DNA from: Rhodococcus sp. OK519
GTDB lineage: Bacteria > Actinomycetota > Actinomycetes > Mycobacteriales > Mycobacteriaceae
Direction of reading: 5' to 3'
NCBI RefSeq assembly: GCF_003051005.1
Contig: NZ_QAOW01000003.1
Location: 124,001-188,000, forward strand
DNA: 64,000 nt
Each line of letters opens with the position of its first letter. Positions within the stretch are counted from its first letter, which is position 1. This document shows positions 1 to 9,738 of this stretch, one piece after another. The notes under the pieces were generated by a model. The model was not told where the DNA came from. It worked only from the letters and a program-made list of their open reading frames with translations, and made no database searches. The translations under genes and the position numbers were made by a program.

Positions 1-398
1 GCGCGTTCCTGCTGTCGACGTCGGGCGTCGCCGACACGACCGCGATCCACACCCACCTCTGCTACTCGGAGTTCGGTGAGGTGATCGGGGCCATCGCGGG
101 GCTGGACGCGGACGTCACGTCCATCGAGGCGGCCCGCTCACACATGGAGGTGCTCGACGACCTCAATGCCGTCGGTTTCGATCTGGGTGTCGGGCCGGGC
201 GTCTACGACATCCACTCGCCGCGTGTGCCGTCCGTCGACGAGATCGCCGGGTCGCTGCGCGCCGCGTTGAAGGCCGTCCCCGCCGAGCGGCTGTGGGTGA
301 ATCCCGACTGCGGCCTCAAGACCCGCGGACCGGTCGAGGTCGAGGCGTCGCTACGCAACCTCGTCGAGGCCGCGCGAGTGGTGCGCGCGGAGATCTGA
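1..398 (+). CDS. metE: MetE C-terminal part (cobalamin-independent methionine synthase), 5' truncated
   Basis: This is the last ~131 codons of 5-methyltetrahydropteroyltriglutamate-homocysteine methyltransferase, which transfers a methyl group from folate to homocysteine in the cytoplasm. The reading frame is open from base 3, so the start lies outside the window. Family hallmarks visible are HTHLCYSEF near the edge, [22 protein letters not shown] and [11 protein letters not shown]. The Cys of the last motif is a zinc ligand in the family. The gene ends in a strong terminator hairpin. The frame and family are clear; only the N-terminal half is missing. Confidence 0.95.
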   Translation, partial: AFLLSTSGVADTTAIHTHLCYSEFGEVIGAIAGLDADVTSIEAARSHMEVLDDLNAVGFDLGVGPGVYDIHSPRVPSVDEIAGSLRAALKAVPAERLWVNPDCGLKTRGPVEVEASLRNLVEAARVVRAEI

Positions 399-406
399 TC
401 GAACGA

Positions 407-435
407 TGGTGGGACCCCGGGTCGGGGTCCCACCA
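407..435. terminator. Hairpin terminator between metE and the convergent dehydrogenase
   Basis: A perfect 12-bp stem (407-418 with 424-435, 5-nt loop) lies 9 bases after the metE stop and 12 bases from the end of the convergent gene. It can serve both strands. Confidence 0.75.
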
Positions 436-446
436 CTCGATGACGG

Positions 447-1328
447 CTACTCCCCCGCCAGCCCGGCCCGGCGCCGGGTGGCCTCGGTGATCGCGGACCA
501 GTCCTGGTCGGCCTGCCCGTGCGCGAGGGCGTCGAGGAACAGATCCTCGAGCACACTGCCGAAGGGCAGGCCGACATTCGCGTCGTGCGCCTGGGACAGG
601 GCTAGTCGGACGTCCTTCAGCCCCAAGGGGAGCCGGAATCCGGCGGGCTCGTAGCGGCGCTGCGCGATCATGGCGCCGTAGCCCTCGTAGACGCCGCCCG
701 GGAAGAGGCTGTCGTTCATGATCTCCATGAGCAACTCCGGCGAGCCGCCGACCTTCTCAGCCACCGTCGTCGCCTCGGCCATCGCCTGAATCGCATTGGC
801 GATCAAATAGTTTCCCAGAATCTTGACGACATTGGCCTGCTTGGGGTCGTCGCCGATCCGCCATGTGCGACGTCCGATCACGTCGAGCATCGGTGTCACT
901 CCGTCGACCGCGCCCGGATCCCCCGCCGCGAGCACGGTGAGGTTCCCGGCCTCGGCCACCTCGGCCCGCCCGAACACGGGCGCGGCCACGTAGAAGATGC
1001 CCTTGTCACTCAGCCGCGACTCCGCCTCGGCAGACATACCGGGGCTGACCGTGGCCAGATTGACGTGGACCGAACCGGGTTTGGCAACCTGCAGCGACGG
1101 CGCGGACAGCACCGAATCCGCGAACGCGTGATCGTCCGCCAGCGAACTGAACACGACGGACTTGTGCAGCACCTCCGCCAGATCGGACGCCTCGGACGCC
1201 CCGTAATCGACGACACTCGCGGCTTTGCCCGGACTGCGATTCCACACCGTCACGTCGTAGTCGGCACGTGCGAGGTTGCGCGCCATGGGGCGCCCCATCG
1301 TGCCCATGCCCAGAAATCCGATGTCCAC
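447..1328 (-). CDS. NAD(P)-dependent beta-hydroxyacid dehydrogenase (3-hydroxyisobutyrate dehydrogenase-like)
   Basis: The 293-residue protein has the family's usual length. It begins with a Rossmann dinucleotide motif (GFLGMGTMG, about residues 4-12) followed by an ARNL helix. The central KILGN stretch holds the conserved catalytic lysine region of the 3-hydroxyisobutyrate/tartronate-semialdehyde reductase family. Members oxidise or reduce beta-hydroxyacids with NAD(P), but the substrate cannot be read from sequence. The gene is convergent with metE and shares its terminator. It runs in the same direction as prpR, 230 bases away, with no sign of a shared operon. Imine-reductase-type activity is an alternative within this superfamily. 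Confidence 0.85.
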   Translation of the reverse strand: MDIGFLGMGTMGRPMARNLARADYDVTVWNRSPGKAASVVDYGASEASDLAEVLHKSVVFSSLADDHAFADSVLSAPSLQVAKPGSVHVNLATVSPGMSAEAESRLSDKGIFYVAAPVFGRAEVAEAGNLTVLAAGDPGAVDGVTPMLDVIGRRTWRIGDDPKQANVVKILGNYLIANAIQAMAEATTVAEKVGGSPELLMEIMNDSLFPGGVYEGYGAMIAQRRYEPAGFRLPLGLKDVRLALSQAHDANVGLPFGSVLEDLFLDALAHGQADQDWSAITEATRRRAGLAGE

Positions 1329-1558
1329 GCCCGACTCCTCGCGATCGATTGGATGCGGTCACGGCTCGATCCACTCTAACCCCGAATCCGTTCCCGGGCC
1401 GGGGGTCTACCGGGTGCAATGGGACAACCTCACCACAGGCGCGGCGGGCGCGTCCGCGGTCGGCGGCAGCGGTCCGACGGCCGTACAGACCGGCCCCGGT
1501 GTGGTGACCGCGGCAATCCTCGCAGTTGGACCACCCGGCGAGCCGGAAACGAACCAGA

Positions 1559-2983
1559 TCAGGACGCCGGCGGATACGGCAGTCGACTACTGAAGTCGAC
1601 GTCCACGCGCACCGGGCGTCCGATCTGGGGAAACGCCCGCTGTGCGCAATTCGTCCGCTCGCAGATCTTGCAGCCGGCACCGATCGGGACCGGTGACATC
1701 TGCTCGTCCAGGCGCAGGCCACGCGAGTAGACCAGCCTGTCGGCGTGCGTGATGTCGCAACCGAGGCCGATGGCGAAGCTGCGCTCGGATGTCCCGTACG
1801 GCCGGGCGCCGTCGTCCGTCGTCCGGGCGATCCACAGATAGGTGCGCCCGTCCGGCATCTGCGCCACCTGCGTGACGATGCGACCCGGGGTACCGAACGC
1901 GTCGTGCACCACCCACAGCGGGCAACTGCCGCCGACACGAGAGAAATGGAATGCTGTGGCGGACTGACGCTTCGAGATGTTTCCCGCCCGGTCGGTGCGG
2001 ACGAAGAAGAAGGGCACCCCGCGCCGGTTCGGACGCTGCATCGTCGAGAGCCTGTGACAGACCGTCTCGAAGCCGACCTCGAACTGCAGCGCGAGCATCT
2101 CGATGTCGTAGTGCAACCGCTCCGCGGCGTCGAGAAACTGGGTGTACGGCAACAGCAATGCTCCCGCGAAGTAGTTCGCCAAGCCGATCTTGGCGAGCTC
2201 CCGGGCATTCTCGCTGAGACCCGCCGCCGACTCGAGTTGACGTTCGATGACCGGCGCCTGCGTGAGAAATGCGAGCTGCGTGGCGATCTGGAACGCACGC
2301 TGTCCGGGTGAAAGATGCCTCGAGAGAACGAGGATGCGATCGGTCGCGTCGTACACCCGCTTGGGACCGGGACGGTCCGGCGGATCGGTGCGCAATCGGA
2401 CGACGATGTCGTGCTCGGTTTCGAGCAATGCCGTCAGTTGCACGTCGAGCGACCCGATCTGCAGGCCGCTTTCGACGAACAGCCGCTCGGCGGCATCATC
2501 GAGTTCCGCGATGTGATTGTGCCTGTCGTAGAAGAAGTCCCGCACCTCCTCGAACGGCATCGGCACAGCGCCGCCTGCTTCTGAGGCGGCCGGGGTTGCG
2601 AGGTGTGCACTGAACTGTTCCAGCTGATCGGTCGCGGCCTGCAGCCTGCGATGGACGCCGACGAGTGCCTGCCCGATCTCCGGCATGCGCGCGACGAACT
2701 CCTCGATGGTCGACGCAGACGGCGCCGGAGTTCCCAGAGTCGTCAACACGTCCTGGAGGTCGGCGGCCAATCGTGCATCCGACTCTGCGGCGAAGAAGTG
2801 GGCGTCGAGGTCGAACATCGCATTGAGCTTGAGGAGCACCGGGACGGTGAGGGGCCGCTGATCGTTCTCGAGCTGATTCACGTAGCTCGCCGACAGGTCC
2901 AAGACGCGCGCGAGCGCGAGCTGCGTCAGACCGCGTTCCTCACGTAACCGACGCAAGCGCGGACCGCCGTAGATCTTCTGCAC
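1559..2983 (-). CDS. prpR: PrpR/RamB-type XRE regulator of propionate metabolism
   Basis: This 474-residue short-chain-fatty-acid regulator has an N-terminal XRE helix-turn-helix (about residues 12-60, with SYVNQLE as recognition helix) and a long C-terminal sensor domain. It ends with a CxxCxxxxC motif (about residues 438, 441 and 446), and an upstream Cys lies in a CPLWVVH stretch. This fits the iron-sulfur-binding cysteines reported for M. tuberculosis PrpR. I chose the GTG at 2983 because AAAGGA sits 7 bases upstream. An in-frame GTG at 3010 has no ribosome site. The gene is divergent from prpDBC, the arrangement of Rv1129c/Rv1130-1131, so it is the likely activator of the methylcitrate operon. 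Confidence 0.88.
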   Translation of the reverse strand: MQKIYGGPRLRRLREERGLTQLALARVLDLSASYVNQLENDQRPLTVPVLLKLNAMFDLDAHFFAAESDARLAADLQDVLTTLGTPAPSASTIEEFVARMPEIGQALVGVHRRLQAATDQLEQFSAHLATPAASEAGGAVPMPFEEVRDFFYDRHNHIAELDDAAERLFVESGLQIGSLDVQLTALLETEHDIVVRLRTDPPDRPGPKRVYDATDRILVLSRHLSPGQRAFQIATQLAFLTQAPVIERQLESAAGLSENARELAKIGLANYFAGALLLPYTQFLDAAERLHYDIEMLALQFEVGFETVCHRLSTMQRPNRRGVPFFFVRTDRAGNISKRQSATAFHFSRVGGSCPLWVVHDAFGTPGRIVTQVAQMPDGRTYLWIARTTDDGARPYGTSERSFAIGLGCDITHADRLVYSRGLRLDEQMSPVPIGAGCKICERTNCAQRAFPQIGRPVRVDVDFSSRLPYPPAS

Positions 2984-3038
2984 CGTCGTGTCCTTTCCAG
3001 TCGCCTTCACTCAAGCACAACCGACGGCATTCACACCA

Positions 3039-3047
3039 TTCGCAAAC
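3039..3047. promoter_or_regulatory. Possible PrpR/RamB half-site in the divergent prp promoter
   Basis: TTCGCAAAC differs by one base from the TTTGCAAAC-type sequence I recall for mycobacterial PrpR and corynebacterial RamB. It sits between the divergent prpR and prpD starts. Only one clear copy is visible, so this is weak. Confidence 0.35.
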
Positions 3048-3154
3048 CTGGCCGATTCACACCACAAACTTACGCATATTCAGGCTGTTTACCTCCGATC
3101 TACTCGTGCATACGCTGCGAAAACAGCAGAAACAGCTCACCGGAGGACACAGCG

Positions 3155-4657
3155 TTGAAGACACATCCCGTTCGCACCCACCTCTCCGCAGAGGACTTCC
3201 CCCAGAACGAGCATCTCGCGTGGAAGGTCGCCGAGGTCGCCACTGACGAGGTCGAGGTCCCCGCCGACACCGCCGAGATGATCGTCAACCGCATCATCGA
3301 CAATGCGTCCGTCGCTGCCGCCTCCCTGACCCGCCGACCGGTCTCGAACGCCCGCGCGCAGACCCTGTCCCACCCGTACTCGCCGGGTTCGACCGTGTTC
3401 GGTGTGGGCGGCACGTTCTCGCCGGAGTGGGCTGCCTGGGCCAACGGCGTCGCCGTACGCGAGCTCGACTTCCACGACACATTCCTCGCTGCCGAGTACT
3501 CGCACCCGGGCGACAACATCCCGCCGATCCTGGCGGTCGCACAGCATGCGGGCCGTACCGGTGCCGACCTCGTCCGGGGCCTCGCCACCGGTTACGAGAT
3601 CCAGGTGGATCTGGTTCGCTCGATCTGCCTGCACGAGCACAAGATCGACCACGTAGCGCATCTCGGTCCGTCCGCAGCTGCCGGCATCGGCACCCTCCTC
3701 GGGCTCGACACCGAGACCGTGTACCAGGCCGTCGGACAGGCTCTGCACACCACCACCGCGACCCGCCAGTCCCGCAAGGGCGAGATCTCGAGCTGGAAGG
3801 CCTACGCCCCGGCTTTTGCCGGCAAGATGGCCGTCGAGGCCGTCGACCGCGCGATGCGCGGCGAGGGCGCTCCGTCCCCGATCTGGGAGGGCGAGGACGG
3901 CGTCATCGCGTGGCTGCTCGGCGGACCGAAGTCCGAATACGCTGTGCCGCTGCCCGGCCCGGGCGAGGCCAAGCGCGCCATCCTGGACACGTACACCAAG
4001 GAGCATTCGGCCGAGTACCAGAGCCAGGCGCCCATCGACCTGGCCCGCCGGATGCGGGGCCGGATCGGCGACCTCGACCAGATCGCGTCGATCGTCCTGC
4101 ACACCAGCCACCACACCCACGTCGTGATCGGCACCGGCTCGAACGACCCGCAGAAGTTCGATCCGACCGCGAGTCGCGAGACCCTCGACCACTCGGTGAT
4201 GTACATCTTCGCGGTCGCGCTGCAGGACGGCACGTGGCACCACGAGCGCTCGTACGCACCCGAGCGCGCGCAGCGTCCCGACACGATCGAGCTGTGGAAG
4301 AAGATTTCCACCGCCGAGGACCCGGAGTGGACCCGCCGCTACCACTCGACCGACCCCACCGAGAAGGCCTTCGGTGCCCGCGCCGAGGTCACGCTGAAGA
4401 GCGGCGAGGTCGTCGTCGACGAGCTGGCGATCGCGGACGCACATCCGCTGGGCGCGCGCCCCTTCTCTCGGGATCAGTACATCGCGAAGTTCCGCACACT
4501 CGCCGAGGGCATCGTCGCCCCCGCCGAGCAGGACCGCTTCCTCGATGCGGCTCAGCGCACTCCCGAGCTGAAGGCCGGTGAGCTGAACCAGCTCACGTTC
4601 ACCGTCACCGACGAGGTCCTCGCCCGCGCCCCGAAGTCGCCGAAGGGACTCTTCTGA
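3155..4657 (+). CDS. prpD: 2-methylcitrate dehydratase PrpD
   Basis: The 500-residue MmgE/PrpD-family enzyme dehydrates 2-methylcitrate to 2-methyl-cis-aconitate in propionyl-CoA breakdown. Family blocks visible include [32 protein letters not shown] and the [13 protein letters not shown] segment. It starts at TTG (3155), supported by CGGAGGA 7 bases upstream. It is followed after one base by prpB and then prpC, so all three are one operon. It lies divergent from prpR, which should control it. Confidence 0.95.
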   Translation: MKTHPVRTHLSAEDFPQNEHLAWKVAEVATDEVEVPADTAEMIVNRIIDNASVAAASLTRRPVSNARAQTLSHPYSPGSTVFGVGGTFSPEWAAWANGVAVRELDFHDTFLAAEYSHPGDNIPPILAVAQHAGRTGADLVRGLATGYEIQVDLVRSICLHEHKIDHVAHLGPSAAAGIGTLLGLDTETVYQAVGQALHTTTATRQSRKGEISSWKAYAPAFAGKMAVEAVDRAMRGEGAPSPIWEGEDGVIAWLLGGPKSEYAVPLPGPGEAKRAILDTYTKEHSAEYQSQAPIDLARRMRGRIGDLDQIASIVLHTSHHTHVVIGTGSNDPQKFDPTASRETLDHSVMYIFAVALQDGTWHHERSYAPERAQRPDTIELWKKISTAEDPEWTRRYHSTDPTEKAFGARAEVTLKSGEVVVDELAIADAHPLGARPFSRDQYIAKFRTLAEGIVAPAEQDRFLDAAQRTPELKAGELNQLTFTVTDEVLARAPKSPKGLF

Positions 4658-4658
4658 C

Positions 4659-5573
4659 ATGACCGGACTCATCGCCGCCACCACGTCGGCCACCGACAAG
4701 CGGATTGCCTTCCGTGCCGGGCTGACGTCCGGAAAGATCCAGCGCCTGCCGGGTGCGATCAATCCGTTGACCGCCAAACTGATCCAGGAGATCGGGTTCG
4801 AGGGCGTCTATGTCTCCGGCGGCGCGTTCTCCGCCGGGCTCGGCCTGCCGGACATCGGCCTGACCACACTCACCGAGGTCGTCGCGCACAGCCGTCAGAT
4901 CGCCGGTGTCACCGATCTTCCGGTGCTGATCGACGCCGACACCGGATTCGGCGAGCCCATGTCGGCGGCCCGCACCGTCCTCGCCGCCGAGGACGCCGGC
5001 ATCGCCGGCCTGCACCTCGAGGATCAGGTCAACCCCAAGCGCTGCGGTCACCTCGACGGCAAGGCCATCGTGCCGACGGGTGAGATGGTCCGTCGTCTGC
5101 GTGCCGCAGTCACGGCCCGACGCGACCCGAACTTCGTGATCTGCGCCCGCACCGACGCCGCCGGGATCGACGGCATCGATGCGGCGATCGAACGCGCCAA
5201 GGCATACGCCGACGCGGGTGCAGACCTCATCTTCACCGAGGCACTGAACACCGAGGCCGACTTCGCGAAGTTCCGTGCTGCAGTGGATATCCCGCTGCTG
5301 GCGAACATGACCGAGTTCGGTAAGTCGCAGCTGATTCCGGCACAGACTCTCGAGGAGATCGGCTTCAACGCAGTGATCTACCCAGTCACCACCCTGCGTC
5401 TGGCGATGGGCGCCATCGAGCGCGGTCTGCGGGAGATTCACGAGACGGGCACTCAGGAGGGTCAGCTCGACCAGATGCAGACCCGCTCGCGGCTGTACGA
5501 ACTGCTCGAGTACGAGCGCTACAACGAGTTCGATTCCGGAGTCTTCAACTTCACGCTCGGAGGGAACCAATGA
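4659..5573 (+). CDS. prpB: 2-methylisocitrate lyase PrpB
   Basis: The 304-residue member of the isocitrate lyase/PEP mutase superfamily cleaves 2-methylisocitrate to pyruvate and succinate. The active-site signature KRCGH occupies residues 127-131, with the catalytic Cys at 129. A metal-binding acidic patch (DADTGFGE, about 92-99) is intact. The start is 1 base after the prpD stop, and the stop overlaps the prpC start by 4 bases, showing tight translational coupling. The length fits PrpB and is far shorter than glyoxylate-cycle isocitrate lyase. Confidence 0.95.
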   Translation: MTGLIAATTSATDKRIAFRAGLTSGKIQRLPGAINPLTAKLIQEIGFEGVYVSGGAFSAGLGLPDIGLTTLTEVVAHSRQIAGVTDLPVLIDADTGFGEPMSAARTVLAAEDAGIAGLHLEDQVNPKRCGHLDGKAIVPTGEMVRRLRAAVTARRDPNFVICARTDAAGIDGIDAAIERAKAYADAGADLIFTEALNTEADFAKFRAAVDIPLLANMTEFGKSQLIPAQTLEEIGFNAVIYPVTTLRLAMGAIERGLREIHETGTQEGQLDQMQTRSRLYELLEYERYNEFDSGVFNFTLGGNQ

Positions 5574-6691
5574 CCAATGCAGTCCCGACGATCTACAAAG
5601 GCCTGGCCGGCGTCGTCGTCGACACCACCGCGATCTCCAAGGTGGTTCCCGAGACCAATTCGCTGACCTACCGCGGTTACGCGGTGCAGGACCTGGCGGC
5701 GAACTGCAGCTTCGAGCAGGTCGCGTACCTCCTGTGGAACGGTGAGCTGCCCTCGGACGCCCAACTGGAGCTGTTCTGCCAGCGTGAGCGGGCAAGCCGC
5801 CGTGCAGATCGGTCGCTGCTCTCACTGGTGACGAAGATGCCCGACAACTGCCACCCGATGGACGTGGTCCGCACCGCGATCAGCTACCTCGGCGCGGAGG
5901 ACCCGGACGAGTGGGACAACTCCTCGAAGGCGAATCGCGAGAAGGCACTTCGCATGATGGCGGTTCTGCCGACCATCGTGGCAGCCGATCATCGCCGTCG
6001 TCACGGACTCGACCCGATCGCCCCGCACAGCCACCTCGGCTTCGCCGAGAACTTTCTCAACATGTGCTTCGGCGAGATCCCCGAACCGGAGATCGTCAAG
6101 GCATTCGAGGTGTCGCTCATCCTTTACGCGGAGCACAGCTTCAACGCCTCCACCTTCGCGGCCCGCGTAGTCACCTCGACGCTGTCCGACATCTACAGTG
6201 CGGTCACCGCCGCGATCGGCACCCTCAAGGGCCCGCTGCACGGCGGCGCCAACGAGGCGGTCATGCACGACATGATCGAGATCGCCGAACCCGCGTGTGC
6301 CGAGGCCTGGATGAAGGACAAGCTGGCCCGTAAGGAAAAGGTCATGGGCTTCGGGCACCGGGTCTACAAGAACGGCGACTCGCGCGTCCCGACGATGCGC
6401 CAGGCCTTCTTCGACGTCGCCTCGAAGACCGGTGGCGAGAAGTGGGTCGAGATGTACGAGATCCTCGAGCGCACCATGAACGACGCCACGGGCATCAAAC
6501 CCAATCTCGACTTCCCCACCGGGCCCGCCTACTACCTGATGGGCTTCGACATCGAGGTGTTCACTCCCATCTTCGTGATGAGCCGCATCACCGGATGGAC
6601 TGCACACATCATCGAACAGGGCGAATCCAACGCCCTGATCCGACCGCTCAGCGAATACACCGGAGTGCCCCAGCGCTCGGTGGTGGCCTGA
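5570..6691 (+). CDS. prpC: 2-methylcitrate synthase PrpC
   Basis: The 373-residue citrate-synthase-family enzyme condenses propionyl-CoA with oxaloacetate. Visible family motifs are GPLHGGANE (first active-site His region), VMGFGHRVYKNGDSR (second His and substrate Arg) and a C-terminal FDIEVFTP segment with the catalytic Asp. The short length and the operon position after prpB identify the methylcitrate rather than the main citrate synthase. The ATG overlaps the prpB stop (ATGA). A large inverted repeat follows 10 bases after the stop. Confidence 0.95.
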   Translation: MTNAVPTIYKGLAGVVVDTTAISKVVPETNSLTYRGYAVQDLAANCSFEQVAYLLWNGELPSDAQLELFCQRERASRRADRSLLSLVTKMPDNCHPMDVVRTAISYLGAEDPDEWDNSSKANREKALRMMAVLPTIVAADHRRRHGLDPIAPHSHLGFAENFLNMCFGEIPEPEIVKAFEVSLILYAEHSFNASTFAARVVTSTLSDIYSAVTAAIGTLKGPLHGGANEAVMHDMIEIAEPACAEAWMKDKLARKEKVMGFGHRVYKNGDSRVPTMRQAFFDVASKTGGEKWVEMYEILERTMNDATGIKPNLDFPTGPAYYLMGFDIEVFTPIFVMSRITGWTAHIIEQGESNALIRPLSEYTGVPQRSVVA

Positions 6692-6701
6692 GCCCACGAT
6701 C

Positions 6702-6754
6702 AGCGCCCCGGGGGTTGGTCATTGGCATCACCGTCTCCTGCACCCCGGGGCGCT
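6702..6754. terminator. Inverted repeat ending prpDBC
   Basis: A 12-bp perfect stem (6702-6713 with 6743-6754, 29-base loop) lies between the convergent prpC and ABC-ATPase genes. It is a likely bidirectional terminator. Confidence 0.6.
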
Positions 6755-6790
6755 CCCTGCCACCGCTCACCGGTGGGCGAGGTGGCGCCG

Positions 6791-7588
6791 TCACGTCCTC
6801 GGTCCGCACCAGTCTGCGAGATGCTGAGGAGCCCTGTGGAAGTGGACGGACGGAACTCCGTCCGGACCTGTGGAGACAGTGGATCGGACCTTGTAGACGT
6901 CGCTCACGAGATCCTCGGTGAGGACGTCCAGCGGTGTGCCGGTCGCGACGATCCGCCCCTCCTGCAGCACCACCAGCCGATCGCAGTACATCGCAGCGAG
7001 GTTGAGGTCGTGAAGCGCGATGAAACTCGTCGTCCGCAACCCCGCGACCAGTTCGAGGATCTCGAGTTGGTGCTGGATATCGAGGTGATTGGTCGGTTCG
7101 TCGAGCAACAGGTGCTCGGGTTCCTGTGCGAGTGCTCGGGCAATCTGCGCGCGCTGACGTTCCCCTCCGGAAAGCGTGTGCCAAGCGCGACCGCGCCTCT
7201 CCGACATGCCCGTACCGGCCAGCGCCTTCTGGATCGCCGCATCGTCGACGGCCGGGTCGGATCCGAACACCCCGCGATGTGGAATCCGTCCCAGCCGCAC
7301 AACGTCGAGCACCGTGACGTCGACGTCGGTGTGGGCGTGCTGGTCCACCATCGCAACCCGGCGGGCGATCTGTCGGCGTCGCACGGTTCGGATGTCCGCG
7401 TCGTCGAGCGTGACCGTGCCGGTGTCAGGTGCCGCGATACCCGCGAGGAGTCGCAGGAGCGACGACTTGCCCGACCCGTTGGGTCCGAGGAGCCCGACGG
7501 TCTCGCCGCGCTCGGCGACGACGGTGACGCCGTCCAGCACGAGGTGGCCGTCGCGGCTCCATCCGACATCTTTCGCGGACAAAGTCAT
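6791..7588 (-). CDS. ABC transporter ATP-binding protein (FecE/BtuD type) of the B12-riboswitch operon
   Basis: The 265-residue ATPase has Walker A GPNGSGKSS, signature LSGGERQR, Walker B LLLDEPTNHLD and the His-switch LHDLN. These are typical of siderophore/cobalamin importers. The ATG at 7588 is preceded by GAGGAG and overlaps the permease stop by 4 bases. A much longer open frame upstream in this phase runs antisense-like through the permease and is not coding. It would power uptake through the adjacent permease. As last gene of the operon it should fall under the riboswitch at 11.6 kb. The substrate is a corrinoid, cobalt chelate or other cofactor; see the binding proteins. Confidence 0.9.
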   Translation of the reverse strand: MTLSAKDVGWSRDGHLVLDGVTVVAERGETVGLLGPNGSGKSSLLRLLAGIAAPDTGTVTLDDADIRTVRRRQIARRVAMVDQHAHTDVDVTVLDVVRLGRIPHRGVFGSDPAVDDAAIQKALAGTGMSERRGRAWHTLSGGERQRAQIARALAQEPEHLLLDEPTNHLDIQHQLEILELVAGLRTTSFIALHDLNLAAMYCDRLVVLQEGRIVATGTPLDVLTEDLVSDVYKVRSTVSTGPDGVPSVHFHRAPQHLADWCGPRT

Positions 7589-8640
7589 TCGCTTCTCCTC
7601 ATCCGGAACAGGATCAATGCGAACGCCGGTACACCGACCAGTGCGGTCACCACACCGACCGGAATCTCCTGTGGTGCGAAGAGGGTTCGAGCGATCGCGT
7701 CCACCCACACCATGAAGATCGCACCGATCAGCGCGGTGGCGGGAAGGAGCCGACTGTGTCTGGTTCCCACCAGGAATCGAGCCGCGTGCGGGAGAACGAG
7801 TCCGACGAAGCCGATTGCTCCGGCCGCACTGACCAGCGCCGCGGTGATGAGCGCCGTGACGGTCAGGAGTACCATGCGCACACGGCGAACGGAGATGCCG
7901 AGGGTCGCGGCCATGTCGTTCCCGAAGGTGAACGCGTCCAAAGCCGGAGCGTGGTACAGGCACACAACGATGCCGATCAAGACCACGACCGAACACAGCA
8001 GGACGTCGGTCCACCCCACGCCGCTGAGGGATCCGAGCAACCAGAACAGCACACCGCGGGTCTGTTCCGCGTCCGCCGACGAAATTACAATGAACGACGT
8101 CAACGCCGAGAACAGCTGCGTCCCAGCCACACCTGCGAGAACGACGCGCGAGGTGCCGCCGCCTGCGCCCGCCGCGAGTAACATCACGAGCGCGAACGAC
8201 ACGACCGCGCCGAGGAACGCACCCGCCGACAGCGAGACGATGCCGCCACCGATGCCGAGCACCACGACCGCCACCGCACCGGTCGATGCGCCCGAGGAGA
8301 TGCCGAGCACGAACGGGTCCGCGAGCGGATTACGCAACAACGACTGCATGATGGCGCCGCACAGCGCCAGCCCCGCGCCACACACCGCGGCCAGCATGGT
8401 GCGCGGAAGCCGCAGTTCCCACACGATGCCGTCCTTGATCCGACTCAGTCCGGACGAACCGATCCCCCAGTGCTCCAACACCACTGCGTACACGTCCCGC
8501 ACGGACAGGTCGGCGGGGCCGAGCGTTATCGCGAGCGCGATCGACAGAACGAGCGCGGCACCGCCACCGACGTAGGCCGCGCCGAGCAGGGGCCTGGAGT
8601 CGAGCCGCGCTGTGCGGTGACTCAATTCGTCAGGCCCCAA
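7585..8640 (-). CDS. FecCD/BtuC-type ABC permease
   Basis: The 351-residue membrane protein has about ten hydrophobic segments and FecCD hallmarks: LRLPRTMLAAVCGAGLALCG, NPLADPFVLGISSGA and GFVGLVLPHAAR with a coupling helix. The 351-residue frame opens at a TTG inside the end of the preceding binding-protein gene (19-base overlap). An in-frame TTG at 8625 is an alternative, and neither has a strong ribosome site. It overlaps the ATPase by 4 bases. Permeases of this class import siderophores, heme or vitamin B12. The riboswitch upstream argues for a B12-linked substrate. Confidence 0.88.
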   Translation of the reverse strand: MGPDELSHRTARLDSRPLLGAAYVGGGAALVLSIALAITLGPADLSVRDVYAVVLEHWGIGSSGLSRIKDGIVWELRLPRTMLAAVCGAGLALCGAIMQSLLRNPLADPFVLGISSGASTGAVAVVVLGIGGGIVSLSAGAFLGAVVSFALVMLLAAGAGGGTSRVVLAGVAGTQLFSALTSFIVISSADAEQTRGVLFWLLGSLSGVGWTDVLLCSVVVLIGIVVCLYHAPALDAFTFGNDMAATLGISVRRVRMVLLTVTALITAALVSAAGAIGFVGLVLPHAARFLVGTRHSRLLPATALIGAIFMVWVDAIARTLFAPQEIPVGVVTALVGVPAFALILFRMRRSE

Positions 8641-9671
8641 CCGCGAAGCGCTGCCGACACCTTCTCGATGCCGTCGATCGTGCGGATGGAGGGGTTCATG
8701 TCGCCGCCGTTGACCACGATGTAGCGCTTGTCGCGGACGGCGTCGATGTTCCGGGTGACCGGGTTGGACTCGAGGAACGCGATCTTGCTGTCCAGCGCGT
8801 CACCGTCGATGCTGCGCCGGCTCAGATCGCCCAGGACGAGGGCGGTCGGGTTCCGGTCCGCGACGGACTCCCAACTCACCTGCGGCCATTCGTCGGTAGT
8901 GTCGGCGAAGACATTGGCTGCCCCGACGGCACCGGCGATGATCCCGGACGACCCACAGCAGCCGGCCATGTACGGGGTCTTGGTGTCGGCGAACCAGAAG
9001 GCGAGCGGAACGCCCGCGGCCTGTACGTCGGCCGACGCCTTCTCGAACCGCTGCTCCAGTTCGGCGACGAAGGCTTCACCGCGATCGCGGACGTCGAAGA
9101 TTGCCGCCAGGTCCCGAATCTCCTGGTAGACCGCCTCGATCCGCAACGGCTCGGAGCGGGCGCCGTCCGCGTTCGACGCGGACGATTCCTTGCCGTCGCA
9201 GCCGTTGTCGGTGGGGGCGAGATAGGTGGGGACGCCGAGGCTCTCGAACTGATCTCTCCCCGCGTCGCCCCCGTCACCGAACGTCGAGGCGAACGATGCC
9301 GAGACGAAGTCCGGTTCGGTGTCGAGGACGACCTCGAGGGAGGGCTTGTTGTCAGCCAGACGGGGGACCTTCGCGTTGTCGGCGGCGAGGTTGTCGCGGA
9401 CGGGATCGGTCCACGTCGCGGTGCCGACCATCCGGTCGGCGAGACCGAGGGACAGCAGGATCTCGGTCGACCCCTGGTTGAGGGACACCGCGCGCTGCGG
9501 GGGCGCATCGATCGTGATCTGTCTGCCGCAGTTCTCGATCGTCAGCGGAAATCTGGACGCAGAGGACGTCGGATGGGCGGCCGTCGTCTCCGCGGAGGAC
9601 GAGCATCCGGTCAGGACGAGGGCCGCGGCGGCGGTGAGGGAAACGCCGATGTGTCGGACGGTTTGGCGCAT
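8622..9671 (-). CDS. Periplasmic binding lipoprotein (second paralogue) of the B12-riboswitch transporter
   Basis: This BtuF/FepB-fold substrate-binding protein starts at ATG 9671 (AAGGAG about 11 bases upstream). The signal peptide ends in the lipobox LTGC with the lipidated Cys at about residue 23. The mature part has two lobes. A central TKTPYMAGCCG motif with adjacent cysteines is shared with the paralogue at 10491-11498, as are the C-terminal YIVV and D-MNPSIR stretches. Cysteine pairs in this position are unusual for siderophore binders. A related three-gene cassette in Actinobacteria has been proposed to carry coenzyme F420-0, which is another possible ligand. The context here favours a corrinoid or cobalt compound. 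Confidence 0.85.
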   Translation of the reverse strand: MRQTVRHIGVSLTAAAALVLTGCSSSAETTAAHPTSSASRFPLTIENCGRQITIDAPPQRAVSLNQGSTEILLSLGLADRMVGTATWTDPVRDNLAADNAKVPRLADNKPSLEVVLDTEPDFVSASFASTFGDGGDAGRDQFESLGVPTYLAPTDNGCDGKESSASNADGARSEPLRIEAVYQEIRDLAAIFDVRDRGEAFVAELEQRFEKASADVQAAGVPLAFWFADTKTPYMAGCCGSSGIIAGAVGAANVFADTTDEWPQVSWESVADRNPTALVLGDLSRRSIDGDALDSKIAFLESNPVTRNIDAVRDKRYIVVNGGDMNPSIRTIDGIEKVSAALRGWGLTN

Positions 9672-9738
9672 GAAGAGTAGAGCTCCTTGCTCAGGGCCTG
9701 AATTATGTAAACCGGGGATGGGTGGGGCCAACCGCGGG

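Noticed and set aside
3061-3125. A second PrpR/RamB site in the prp promoter
   Set aside because: AAACTTACGC and GCGAAAAC only partly resemble the motif. Not strong enough to list beside the single site at 3039.
3137-4777. 546-codon minus-strand open frame opposite prpD
   Set aside because: It is antisense to prpD, has biased Arg/Gly/Val composition and lacks recognisable motifs.
6722-8575. 617-codon plus-strand frame opposite the ABC transporter genes
   Set aside because: It is antisense to the ATPase and permease, both of which have full family motifs.
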